DNA from: Cunninghamia lanceolata | Lineage: Eukaryota > Streptophyta > Pinopsida > Cupressales > Cupressaceae | Direction: 5' to 3' | Length of the DNA: 64,000 nucleotides | Assembly (NCBI GenBank): GCA_027924645.1 | Contig: BSBN01000242.1 | Span: forward strand, 930,001 to 994,000 | Shown: piece by piece, positions 34,837 to 46,155 of the stretch | Numbering within the stretch: the first letter of the stretch is position 1 | Layout of the letters: the number at the start of each line of letters is the position of its first letter | Position numbers and translations under genes: made by a program | The notes under the pieces: model-generated | What the model was told of the DNA's origin: nothing | What the model saw: the letters and a program-made list of their open reading frames with translations, nothing else | The model's database searches: none

Positions 34837-35663
34837 GCATAACTGTGGAGATTAGGACTATAGTCAAAAGGAAATTCATCCCAAACCGGATCCTCGTCAT
34901 ACTTAGGTGCCATCACACCCGGATCCCAAGTGCTAAAAGGCTAATTACTCTGTTCGGAAAAAATGTGCTCACTGTACTCCTCATGATTGATTGTCTCTGT
35001 GAATAAATCACTCTCCAACTCCCTAGTACTGGTATCATGACTGTCACTCCCCTGCATAGGCTTAGTTTCGTTTTCAACCCAAACACCAACTGTGTCAGCA
35101 TCTCTGAAATTGAATGTTGAGCCGTCATCATCAACTAATTTGAAGGTGTCAACATAACTACTCACAATATGCCCATCATTAGGTCCTGACCCATGAGGTG
35201 TATCACACTGAAATCCAATCTCATCACCTGCTGCAACATCCGTCCCATGATTGAAAATTGCACTCTCAAATGACAATTCCTCCTAGAATGTAGCTGCGAT
35301 AGATGACTGATTTTTATCTTCCCCATGATCACCTGTAGGCTGGGAGTCACAAACCAGAAGTTCTTCCTGCTCTAACCCTTCTTCAAGGGTAATTTCTGAA
35401 TTTCTATCTTGACCATTCAAGTTCTCATGCTCTACTGGTATGTAAACTAGAAAGGCTACCAAACAATTTTTTGATTTTTGAAAATTCTTCTCTTCAACAA
35501 AAGAATCAATGCTCTCATTAACCTTTACGGCATCTTCTCTCGAACTTGATTCCCTTTGTTTACATCTTGCAACCATCCGTAAATATGTCTCTTTCATGTC
35601 TGGTTCCCTCATCAGATTATATAGTTCTTGCATCAACTCATATATAGACTTGTCTGTAGACAT
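34833..35663 (-). CDS. Element C ORF1, unknown protein (276 codons, two in-frame stops)
   Basis: It is the first long frame after the primer site and leader, starting at the ATG at 35663 (MSTDKSIYELMQELYNLMRE) and ending at the TGA at 34833-34835. It is interrupted by TAG at 35283 and 34941. The N-terminus is helical-looking and charged. The middle and end are strongly acidic (many Glu, Asp, Ser), finishing with a WDP...YDEDPVWDEFPFDY stretch. There is no Cys-His knuckle or gag major-homology-like block. By position it should be the Gag-like product, but sequence support for that is absent. The stop overlaps the start of ORF2 as ATGA, which suggests coupled translation of the two. Confidence 0.55.
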
Positions 35664-35751
35664 CTTTTAACTCTGCTCCTAACAACTGCAATTTCTGATT
35701 GTAACTAAAGAAACTGTGGCAAATGTTAGAACTTCAACAGGCTGGCAGGAA

Positions 35752-35768
35752 AACCAGCTTTGATACCA
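35752..35768 (-). other. Primer binding site of element C
   Basis: The minus-strand TGGTATCAAAGCTGGTT has one change from the element A site. The next bases (to about 35736) also match the element A leader. Confidence 0.92.
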
Positions 35769-35769
35769 C

Positions 35770-37407
35770 TGTAATATCCCACCCCTGATAGGATATTTAA
35801 TTCTCTGGATTTCTACCTGTCTGTTTTAGTTTGTTTTGGTTTTCTCTGATATTTTTGCAATGTTTGATACAACAATATAATGTAGCAAAATAGAAGATAT
35901 TGCAATAATAATTTTCAACTCAAAACTGAACATTACATAGGGAATACATAGCTGAAAATTCCAGATTTTTATATCAGCTTAGATACTTAGTATTTTCACA
36001 GAATATTGACAACCCAGTTCATAAAATATCCCCTATTATCTAAAACATCAATACCCAGAAAAATAGATAGCCAAAATAGTGAAGTATCTTACATACCCAC
36101 TTCGCTGTTCACAAAATGCAAGTCTGAAAATGAAAGGTACAACAAATATGAAGTTACAACTTGATCTCTTTCACCAATAGAAATGCATACAGCTGCTCTA
36201 GATACAAGTAATAACCCGCACAAGTGTTCTCTATGCATAAACTCCGTCAAAGATGTAGTTATCAAAGACCCACGTCACTACTGGGTGCTGGTACGGCCTG
36301 GGTAAAGGAACAGCAGCAAATAAAACATCCAAACCCTCTCAAATCTGCAATACAATCCGTCACTAATACTTTCTCTCAGCTGCAACAAAACTACAATAGG
36401 ATATGTCTTGTTATCTCCAACTCCGTCAATAATGGTATCAAACTGAAGCTCAAATACAGCCACTGAGTATGGCTGCCCAAGAGTCCCCTTGGGTGATCTT
36501 TCACACCTGCGGAAGACTGAAATTAATGATGGTTTCCATCACCAAGAGCCAATGTTGGATATTTCTTCCAAACCCTCATTTGCAGAGCAAATAGAATCAT
36601 AAAAAGTAATATCAAGAATGAATAAAATGAACTTCAAATGCCCTTTTATAATTCTCAATTTGCATTTGACTTTCATTTCATTTAATTTACTTTCATTTCC
36701 CACCTTTCATTCTTTTCAATTTTGGTGCACAACTTTATAAAATAAAGTATACTTTAAAAGTCACTTATATCTCGCCTTTTAAAATGACACTTTAACTTAT
36801 ATTATAAAGTATACTTTAAAATCACTTATATCCCCTTTATAATAAAGTCCCATATTAAATAAACATTAATAATTTACGGATTTTAAAACGGAGGCTCAAA
36901 ACACATTGAAATCCTGAGATCTATAGACCGTTGGAAAGGTCTCGCCGAAACACTTCACATCCAACTCTGAGATTCCCGAAATGGACAGAAACCCTAACTT
37001 ACTAAAAATAGTAAGTATGGCCCAAAAGTCCGAAGTCGCCTAGAAAGACATCACCGCAAACCATCTGATATCACTGAGCTCACTGCAACATCTGAGATAG
37101 CCAATGAATGTCTGCCAAGTCACCAAAACAACGCCACACTGACACTTACTATAAATAGCAGTGTTCTCCGAGGGCCAAAGAGAACAAACCCAGAAAAACC
37201 CAAAAAGATTGTCGCCATGCAAGCACTTACTATAAATAGTAAGTAGGGACAAGTTGTCCGAAATCTCTTCGAAAAGTGTCGTACAGTTCCACTGGATCAC
37301 CTAAACACATTGGTGACATCGAAATACTCCTCTGATCAGGCTGTCACCAACCCAGAAAAGTTAGCTCCAACTGCGCTGCAAGAGGACCCGGAAATAAGGA
37401 CATTACA
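35770..37407 (-). mobile_element. Element C, 5' LTR (1638 bp)
   Basis: This is the right-hand LTR on the + strand, upstream for this minus-strand element. It ends CATTACA at 37407 and is followed by GGTAA (37408-37412), equal to 30410-30414. With the 3' LTR, the primer site and the polypurine tract, it defines a structurally complete 6993-bp element. Confidence 0.95.
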
Positions 37408-38525
37408 GGTAATTCATTTAAAAATGTATGTTTATTCTCCAAGGAGAGATCGACGACTATGTGGAGTGGAGCAAAAAAATGAATAAAAAATAGTTTTTTT
37501 AATTGTTGGCGGTTAGAAGATGTATTTCATTTAAAATTTTCCTTGGACAATTGCATTTTCATTGGTGGACTTCAAACATTGGCAAAATGGAGCTAATTGG
37601 GATGCCTAGGCAAAGAGGAGGATAAATAGAACCATTTGCCATTAATTTGCAACTATTGATCACTTGGTAAGCTTTTCATATTCATGTATTTTGGCTGCAA
37701 ATTGCATTTTTTCAGTTTGTCAAGGAGATGATCCCTTGATTTTGGTGGTATGGTGATGATCCCATCCACATTGTGAGGAGTTATCATATAGATTTCATCA
37801 TGGTTACTTATTTGCGGGTTTTTATTGAGGCGTCGAAGGATATTGGGCTTGCATTTGAAGACATTTTTACTCATTATTGATATTTCATGCACTTGGAGTC
37901 AATTGCTTGGCATAGAGAAGGTTCAATTGACAATTTGGAGCGATTTACATTTTCTGATTTTTGTAACAGCAGGGTACAGCAGTGAGCAATTTGCAGATTT
38001 GATTGTGTTTGAACAGCATTTGAAGACTTTGACATCAATAGGTTCATCAATACTTCCATCGCTCCATTCCTAGTGCCCATCGCTAGGGTTTTGTGGTACT
38101 TTTTGGCATGATTTTGCTGTCATTTGCAAATCTGGGTAATTGTAATCAGGGGCAACAGTCATATCAGTTGGGACAGCAGTCATTTGTGAAGGTACAATAG
38201 GGTTTGAAGGCTATCTACAAGCATACTTTCATTCTACATTGGATTGGCCATCATTGTACATCATTGGTCTATGGTTTCATGCTCATATTTGTTCCCAATT
38301 CACATTGTATGATGACTGATCCAAAAATCAGTCAATACTGATACAACAGACTAGCACTTTGCCATTTGTAATTTGCTCATTGAAATCAATACTAAGCATT
38401 AGAGGTTCTGGGTATTCACTCTCTCATGTTTCATTGATATGGTTGTGTTTATAATTGATCATTTGATGTTTGCTTTGAAAAGATATTGAAAAAATTTGAG
38501 TTAGAAGTAGTAGAGTATTTTACAG

Positions 38526-38537
38526 TGGTATCAGAGC
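38526..38537 (+). other. Primer binding site of element D
   Basis: TGGTATCAGAGC directly after the D LTR end, iMet type. Confidence 0.93.
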
Positions 38538-38663
38538 TTGGATCCTGCTAGCCTATGGGTTATGAGCTACTACATTGATCCATTGCCACATCATTATCAT
38601 AGAAGAACAGGTATAATGGGAGACAGGAGGTAAGGTAATCTGCAGCGTGATGATGTTGAGAAC

Positions 38664-39689
38664 ATGATAAAAGAAATGATTGATAATCAACGCCAGATGA
38701 CAGATCAACAGCATCAGACAAATGAGAATAATGCATGGATGTTTCAGGCTTTGATGAATAATAATGCTAACAACAATCAAGCCAATCAAGGTAATCAAGA
38801 TAATACAGGTGTTGGTAGTGTAGCAGGATCACCTCGTGCTAGGACACTCACACCTACAGTTGATAGGCCTATGCAGCCTGCTTTTCTTCCTAGAGAAGAA
38901 GAGGTAGTTGAGGAGCCATAAGTTGAGGAAGAGGAAACCCCGTTTGGTGAAGATTTGATATCTTTGGTTGATGAGTATGATTCACTTCCTAAGCATGTAT
39001 GGAATCGGATCAGCTTCAACAACTACATGAGTCAGAAGCGGGAATGGCAAAAAGGTAGAGTTGAAAGACCAAGACCAAGAAGAGCACAACCTACTCAGCC
39101 AAAGGAGTACAAGGATGCATTGAATAAGATTCCTCTCCCTAGTTTTGATGGCAATGGCAAACTAAGTGCTAGAGCATGGGTGAATAAGTTGGATACTTTT
39201 CTTACATTCAAGCCCATGAGTGAAGAAAAGGCTATACATTTTGCTACTATGCATTTGGAGGGATTGGCATATGATTGGTGGTATCATAGACTTGTTTCAC
39301 AGCATCATAACAGAATCACTTCATATGATGAGTTTGTTAATAAACTCATTACTAGGTTTGACCGCAAGGATGTTGAGGCCTACTACTATGAGCTTGCACA
39401 GTTGAGACAGAGTGATAGAGTGGATGCATATGTCAACGAGTTTCAGAAGATTGTGGTAATGGTTCCTAATATGACTGACAGGAGGATCGCTATGTTGTTT
39501 GTTGAGGGATTGAATGTCAGGATAAAGGGTTTGGTCAAAGTTCATAAACTAGCTGCTCTTGAGGGGGCCATTGAGCTTGCACTTGACTTGGATACCACTC
39601 CTACATTCACATCTCAAAAGAAAAGCTTCTTTAAGGGCTCTAGTTCAAATCAGAAAAAAACATTTTAGCCTAAGTCTAATCCTTCTTCC
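38664..39689 (+). pseudogene. Element D gag
   Basis: The frame holds a Gln/Asn-rich start, a linker, and the gag domain at about 39120-39600 (LSARAWVNKLDTFL, AYDWWYHRLVSQHHN, KLITRFDRKDVEAYYYEL, VNEFQKIVVMVPNM). It is broken only by TAA at 38919-38921 and TAG at 39666-39668, so it is better kept than the gag of A or B. The zinc knuckle follows in the next segment. The same frame continues into protease, as in a fused Gag-Pol. Confidence 0.88.
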
Positions 39690-40223
39690 ATGGAGAGAGA
39701 TGAATTGAGAAGGAAGAAGTTATGCTTTTCTTGCAAGCAACCATGGGAACCAGGACATAGATGCCTTGGGAAAGGCAAGGCACATCTTATAGAGGTGATT
39801 TCAAATGATGAGAGTGATACACATGATGATACAAGTTCAGATCATGATGATGATCATATGGAGCAGCCTACATTGGAGCTTGATACAGGTGGTACATGTT
39901 CAGTGACTATTGCTTCCCTTTCCAGTGTTCCTAGATATCATGCCTTTCGTGTGAAAGGAGTCATTAAGGGACAACGAGTCACTTGTTTGGTGGATAGTGG
40001 AGCCACGCATAATTTCATTTATGAGGGTTTAGTCATGAGACGTGGTCTACAGGCTGAGGACTTTGTAGGTTTCACAGTTGCAGTTGTAGATGGTTTCACC
40101 ATGAATTGTCAGAAGAAGGTATCTCAGCTTAGCATTCAAATGGGCAACTACACATTGATAGATGATTTCTACATGGTTGGACTTGGACAGATAGATATTG
40201 TTTTGGGAGTCCAGTGGCTTTAG
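39690..40223 (+). pseudogene. Element D nucleocapsid knuckle and protease
   Basis: It opens with RRKKLCFSCKQPWEPGHRC (zinc knuckle), an acidic Asp/His-rich linker, then the protease site CLVDSGATHNFI (about 39985-40020) and the strand leading to GLGQIDIVLGVQWL. It ends at the TAG at 40221-40223, in the same frame as gag and as the following segment. The active site has DSG in place of the DTG of A and B, a common variant. Confidence 0.88.
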
Positions 40224-41443
40224 TCTCTTGGTCGCTACATTCAGGACTTTCAAAAGATGGAGCTTGAGTTTATACATGATGGGAGGAAGGTTGTATTGAG
40301 GGCACTTTCAGATGGAAGGCCTAGAGTTGTTTCAGCTAGGCGTATGGAGACTTTGTTTCGTCATGATGACATTGCATGGGCAGCCCAAGTCTCTATATCT
40401 TCCAAATCTTCTTCCAATGGTGATTATCATGTAGATATCCAATCTGTATTGGATAAGCATAGTCAGGTGTTTGGTGACATTCCTCCAGGTAGACCACCGG
40501 ATCGTGGTTTAGAGCATGTGATTGAGTTAGAGATGGGACCAAGCCCATCAACATTCCACCATATCATCATCCTCGGCATTTCAAGATTGTGATTGAGAAT
40601 ACTATCAGAGAGTTGATTGATATGGGACCCATTCAGCCTTCATTTAGTCTGTTTGCTTCTTCGGTGGTGTTGGTGAAGAAGGATGGTACTATGCGGATAT
40701 GTATTGATTATAGAGCACTGAAGAAGAGGACAATCAAAAACAGGTACCCTACATCCAAGATCGATGAGCTACTTGATGAGCTACACGGGGCCGTGTATTT
40801 TTCTAAGATTGATCTTCGTTTAGGCTATCATCAGATTCGTGTCTGTGAGGAGGATATTCCTAACACAACATTTAGATGCCACTATGGACACTATGAGTTT
40901 CTTGTCATGCCCTTTGGTCTTACTAATGCGCCTGCTACATTTCAGACTTGCATGAACCATGTGTTCAATAAGCAGTTGCGTAAGTTCTTGTTGGTTTTCT
41001 TTGATGATATCTTGATATATAGTAAGACATGGGAGGAGCATCTTCGACATCTTGATGAGGTACTTGGTGTTATGGAGGCACAATCATTGTATGCCAAGGC
41101 TTCCAAATGTGAATTTGGGTTGGAGGAGATTCTCTATTTGGGGCATGTGATTAGTGCCAATGGAGTTAGAGTTCATGAGGAGAAGATCAAAGCTATACAT
41201 GATTGGCCTACTCCAAGGAACATTTCAGAGTTGAGAGGTTTCTTGGGTCTATGCAGCTATTACAGGAGATTTGTTAGAGGCTTTTCACAGTTGGCGGCAC
41301 CATTGACAAATATCACTAACAAGGGGGCATTCCTTTGGTCTATTGAGGCACAGACAACTTTTGATTGGCTCAAGGAGGTGATGAGTACTACTCCAGTGTT
41401 AGCATTACTCAAGAAGGATAAGGTCCATAAGCTGACCATCTAA
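40224..41443 (+). pseudogene. Element D reverse transcriptase, truncated before RNase H
   Basis: The linker (40257-40560) is in frame with gag. A frameshift near 40560-40590 leads into a 284-codon open frame with the full RT core ([52 protein letters not shown]) and connection ([31 protein letters not shown]). Homology stops at about 41430. No RNase H or integrase follows, before or after the solo LTR at 41472. The element was cut off here by deletion. Confidence 0.88.
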
Positions 41444-41471
41444 CTGTTCATTGTGGCTTTTAATGAACAAT

Positions 41472-43546
41472 TGTAATGTTCCCTTTTGCAGTCTAGTCAT
41501 TCTGGGGACGCTTATCCTCATTCCTAGTTGTGTGGAGCAAATATTTAATTATCAACTTTGGTGCTTTAAGAAAGAGTTGATAATTAATCAGGTTATTTAT
41601 ATTTTTGGTGCACTTAAGTTATAATGTTGCATTTTATAAAAGTGACTTAAGTGTGGGATGAGGACATAAGTTTATTTTCTCCTAGACTTATTATTAAAGT
41701 GTGCACCACTTTGGAATATGAGCCTTTTTTTAAGTTGAGGAGAAAAGAGAAGATAATTTCAAGAAATGTGAGTTTGTAACTCCCAGATGCCTTTATAAGC
41801 AGTTGGAGAGCTCATTTGGAGAGCATGCTTGGAATTTGTATTGTTACTTTGTTGGATCGAACCTATGTGTTCTTCCATTTCTCTCTTCCTTCTTGAGGAC
41901 GGAAACCCTCATGGAGAAGTCCAGTTTCGATGGTGCAATATCCTTCCTAGCTGGAGTATGGTGACTTCAAACAGAAGTTGCACGGAGCCTCATTGGAATC
42001 AAAGATTTTGAAAAATTTTTGAATGCATTTCTTAGTCATTAGTTTGGTGTGTGGGTTCATATGAAATTTTGGTGTGATAGGGATTGTAGTGATCTATTGT
42101 TTTTTTAGTGTCTTCTAAGTTGGGTCGTACCCTGCATAGCCGTACCTGTTGTATGATACGAATTGGAGATAAAATAATTGTGGATGCATTTGAAATCAAA
42201 CCTTTTGTGATGCTATTGAATACTCAGAAGGCTTCATTTAAGTTCAATTGCAGTGGTAAATGTGCATGTTTGAAATTGTTCTAAAGATTTCCGTACAGCT
42301 ATGGTTGTATGTGCCTGGAGGGGATCAATTAAGATTAGAAATAATTCTTGATTTCCTTGCATTCTTTATTGTTTGTAGTTTGATTGTTGTGTAAGGGCGA
42401 TCACTTTGGGACTGTTTTACAGTGATTTGAATGAGTCTCTTTGCTTATATGAAGATATCTGTACAAAATGGGCCGTACCAGCTGAAATTGCATTTTAATG
42501 TCTGCAATAAATATTGAAGTTTGTTTGATCGATGACTTTGGTGATATCTTTGTATGCCTTGACCGCTCCTTTCTAGACCATTTTCAGTAGATTTGATGCA
42601 TTATGTGATTTATGGTTATCATCCGTACTATGCCAGGGCTGTACATGCTGAAAATTGATGAAACTTGATCAGAGATTAATATTGTTTCCTTAGCATTACC
42701 AACGGTTGGCATTGTGATTGGGATGTGTAGTCAAATATATGGTGGCTGTTTTGTAGTGTTTAATGAAGTTTGAAAAGTGTAGCAAGCTGATGGTACCTTC
42801 TGGGCCGTACAACTTGGAAATGAATTTTGAAGTCACAACAGTCTATTTTAATCTGCATTCTCTGTCATCTGCAGTTGTTCTGTCTGGTCAACAGTGAGTT
42901 TTTGGATGGGGTTTGGGAAGGAATATCAGTTGTGTGGTCTTGTTTGATTTATGTACAAACATACCTCAGCCTGGCAGCCGTACTGCATTAGATCAGTCTC
43001 ATTTCATTTCAGTTTAGTCTGAGCATTAGAAACAATTTATTACAGTCATGGAATTCATGTGATTGCAGTGACAACATGCAGGGTATGATCTCTCCATCAT
43101 TGATCTTCAGGGGCATCTTCATCAAGTTCTAATCATGTGTTATTGAATATTATTGTATTGAGTTTCATTGTAATTCAATTCACATTAAGGACCCGTGGAT
43201 GGTTTACCGCCAGTGAGGAGAATGAACTTTTCTTTATTTTTCTTACCCACTGGAAAAGTGGAGCATTCCCACTGAATAAGTGGATGGCATTGTAATTTTC
43301 CTTTTGTTCTTTACCCACTGAAAGTGGTGAATTCCCACATTATGTGGATGCCCGCTGCAGCGGATGAAGCATAGATTTAGATTGCATAGTAATTCTTTGT
43401 AGCCAAATCACTGTATGCTCTCACCTTGCCCATACTAGGATCTGGGTGATCAGAATTGTGAGGCATTTGTTGGCTTATGCAATTTTATGTTAGTATTGTT
43501 TATCATTGTACTTCAGTTTGAAAAAAATTAGGGGTAGATTGTTACA
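41472..43546 (+). mobile_element. Family F solo LTR, copy 3 (2075 bp)
   Basis: The LTR runs TGTAATGTTCC to GGGGTAGATTGTTACA, with target duplication ACAAT (41467-41471 and 43547-43551). It has a TATA-like box at 41791-41800, a GACGGAAACC box (41893-41910), at least four GGCCGTAC-like motifs (about 42121-42145, 42470, 42802, 42980) and the hairpin block (about 43205-43375). Confidence 0.92.
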
Positions 43547-43551
43547 ACAAT

Positions 43552-44010
43552 AAAAGATGAAAAGATAGTTGCCAATATATATAATAATATAAGAAACTAT
43601 AATTTTAACTGGGAGAGAAGATGGAATCTATTACTCAATTTGTGGCTTGTCAAAACTGTATTTTCCACATTTTGCAATGGGCTTCATTTCTCTCAATCAT
43701 GAAGAAAGAGTTTTTAATGCTTATGTTCTGCCATCTCCAAAAAAGAATTGTCACACTTTTGGAAGTGCAGGGAATAAAACATATTTCTACATAATAAGCC
43801 ATAATATGTTGAGCTTGTGAAGTCAAAGTGATCCAAGAAAAACATCAACTTTATCTTTAATCTCAAGTTTGGGGAGGATTAGTCTGTTAATGAGATTGGT
43901 AATGCCAAGGGAAATTTAAGTAGAAAAGGGATCCTTGCCATTAAACTAAGGTATGAAGGTTAATAATTGACTAGAAGAATAAACCTTTGATCCCCAGGCT
44001 GGTAGGATCA
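43552..44010. other. Leader remnant of a family G element
   Basis: On the minus strand this follows a primer site (44011-44024) and so should be the 5' leader or gag start of a family G element. I see no gag motif or long frame in it. It is truncated at the left. Confidence 0.4.
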
Positions 44011-44024
44011 TGCTCTGATACCAC
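44011..44024 (-). other. Primer binding site, family G element
   Basis: The minus-strand GTGGTATCAGAGCA lies next to the LTR end. Confidence 0.8.
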
Positions 44025-46073
44025 TCATAATGTCCCCTTTTGTAAATGCCCTAGTTTTTGCCCTAAAATCACAATTCCAAGCAAAGCAAGAAATGCAATA
44101 GAGTTAGTGATATTATTTACCAATTTAAATTGTTGAACAAGATAGATCATGGTTGAGACCCCGCAATCATGTTAGATAATCATTGAAAGCATAATTCATA
44201 AAATAGATCTTTCCTACTAGGGTTAGGAACATTATCTTAATCATATGATATACTTAATTCATTAATGGAGTCCAACCCAAAAAGGTTTAGGATAAGGGGG
44301 CATGATAGGGTGCCCGAATCAATCCTCTACCCTAGGCCCAAGAGCGGATATACCATCCCTCTTGGCCTCATCTGGCCTTCCGCCATGAATACGAGGGGGT
44401 GTACCTAGTGAGGAATCCTATAACAGTTCTCCCTCTCCTTGCCACCCTTATTCTCCTCTCTATGATTGGGACTCCTTAACCCAATAGCCAAACCTAAGGG
44501 GGCATGATAGGGTGCCCGAAGTGATCCTCTACCCTAGGCCCAAGAGCAGATATACCATCCCTCTTGGCTTCATGTGGCCTTCTGCCATCCATATGAGGGG
44601 ATGTACCTAGTGAGGAATCATATAGCAGTTCTCCCTCAACTTGCCACCCTTGGTTGCTAGATGAGAATTAAATACATCCAGATTCATAGAGATTATACAA
44701 CAATAAATATATCATTATACACAACAATCATGATAGAGCATACCACAATATTTATTTAAACATAAGACTGCTATATTCTCATGTATTGACTGCTGATTCT
44801 GCCTTTGTCTGCTGAGTGCAGATATATTTGTGAATCTGATCTGCTTTTTGTATTCCCAATAATCAGTGTTGATCGATTGATAGAATGATAGAATAATCGA
44901 ATGATTGATAGAATGATAGAATAATCGAATGATAGAATGATAGAAGGATAGAGCAATCAAGTGATAGAATGATACATTGATAGAAGAGTAGAAGGATAGA
45001 ATAAAATGATGATAGAATGGTGGGATAATAGAATGATAGAAGAATAGAATGATATAATGATAGAGGAAAAAATGAAATAGTAATCGAATATTAGAATGAT
45101 AGATTAATAGAATGGGAGGATGATAAAGTTATGATAGAAGGGCTGCAATGAATAATTCTCTGCTGTTATCAATTATTGCATAAATATATATATCACTGCC
45201 CATGTATTCCTTTTTCTCTTTGCTTCTGTATGAAGTTCTCTTTCTTGCTGCTTTCAAACTCCCTCCTTATCTCTCCTTATATATCTTAAGGATTCTAAAT
45301 GAGAGATGCAACCATTGCCAAACAAGGCAACACTTCTTAAAACAAACAACCCTTCACAAAAGCCACACCTCTTCTTAATTATTCTCTTTGTAGCAAAGGC
45401 GCTCCCTCATAACAAATGCACATGGCTCTTAATGCAGTTTGTACCACCTAATGAAATCGTATTTCCTTGTAAGTCGCAGCATGCCAATATCTGAAATCGT
45501 TTCATAATGTAAAGGTTGCATTACTTGTAGAGATCGCATAATATGTATAGAGATCGCATCACATTCATTAGTAAGTCATTCTTCACTATAATGAATTCTC
45601 TGTCCCTTAATTAAATTGCTGACCATCATAAAAGTCGCTCCACATATTATAATGATCGTAACACTTCAAAACAAATCGCAACTCATGTTCTTTATAATTA
45701 CATCTCTTTTGTTATCAATATACTCATCTCCTTTCATTATCGCATCATATACTATTAATAACAAAATGCTGCCTCACTTATATTCCTTTGATCGCTGCCC
45801 ATAACAAATATAAATTATATCTTATAGAATTTGTCTTCTAGCAGCCAGCGCACCATCTAATGCAAGTTGTATCACTTCAAATCAAAACGCTCAGCCTCAT
45901 ACAAATCGTATCCCTTAGAATTAACTTCTTCTCAATATAAATCATACAAGATCATTACATGTTTATCGCTGCTCTACTTGTAATTGGTTTCTAATTATCA
46001 ATAATAGAAATATTGTTTCCTTGTAAATGAGTTGGTGTTCATTGAGTCGGCCCATAGGGGAGGGGACATGACA
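44025..46073 (-). mobile_element. Family G LTR (5' LTR of a truncated minus-strand element)
   Basis: The U5 end (44025 to about 44900) matches 26963-27857. A TATA box (CCTTAAGATATATAAGG on minus, 45275-45287) supports the orientation. The U3 start is set tentatively at 46073, where the minus strand reads TGTCATGTCCCC, but the same bases could belong to the adjacent SINE-like sequence. Short frames in it are not coding. Confidence 0.6.
44870..45130. repeat. (GATAGAAT)n-like degenerate microsatellite
   Basis: Repeated GATAGAATGATAGAATAATC-type units with drift lie inside the family G LTR. The other copy (to 27857) has only the start of it. Confidence 0.85.
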
Positions 46074-46150
46074 TAGATGTCCCTTTGGGATTCAAACTTA
46101 GGTCTCCACGATGAGAATTCAATGCTTTAACCAATTAAGCTCAACCCCTT
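46010..46150 (-). repeat. tRNA-derived SINE-like sequence
   Basis: On the minus strand, TGAGCTTAATTGGTTA (46128-46143) resembles the tRNA A box. AGTTTGAATCC (46087-46098) resembles the B box, at the right spacing. It then continues into a non-tRNA body. The A and B boxes diverge from a working tRNA and no acceptor stem is evident, so it is a SINE head rather than a tRNA gene. Flanking duplications were not found. Confidence 0.5.
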
Positions 46151-46155
46151 AGACA

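Larger units (their letters stand above)
27858..38524 (+). mobile_element. Element D, 5' LTR, split by two nested insertions
   Basis: It begins TGTTATGTCCCCATTTCCGG, like the minus-strand start of the family D LTR at 54030-55783, and ends at a TTTTACA directly before a tRNA-iMet site. Own sequence is at 27858-28034, about 29881-30414 and 37413-38524, roughly 1.8 kb in total, which fits the 1.72-1.75 kb of other family D LTRs. The two gaps are the remnant at 28035-29875 and element C at 30415-37407. The middle part (29940-30409) is the family's array of AATAATAAAATATTG units with GCCGCCCAA spacers. Confidence 0.75.

Noticed and set aside
32590..35285. Amber (TAG) recoding as the reason for stops in element C
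   Set aside because: TAG also dominates in A, B and D at CAG/CAA positions, and a TGA is present, so decay by deamination explains it better than programmed readthrough.
44715..44960. 81-codon minus frame rich in Ile, Tyr and Ser
   Set aside because: Translation of the GATAGAAT microsatellite. Not a gene.
46083..46150. Functional tRNA gene
   Set aside because: A and B boxes are diverged, no acceptor stem pairing or anticodon arm could be drawn with confidence, and the sequence continues into a SINE-like body.
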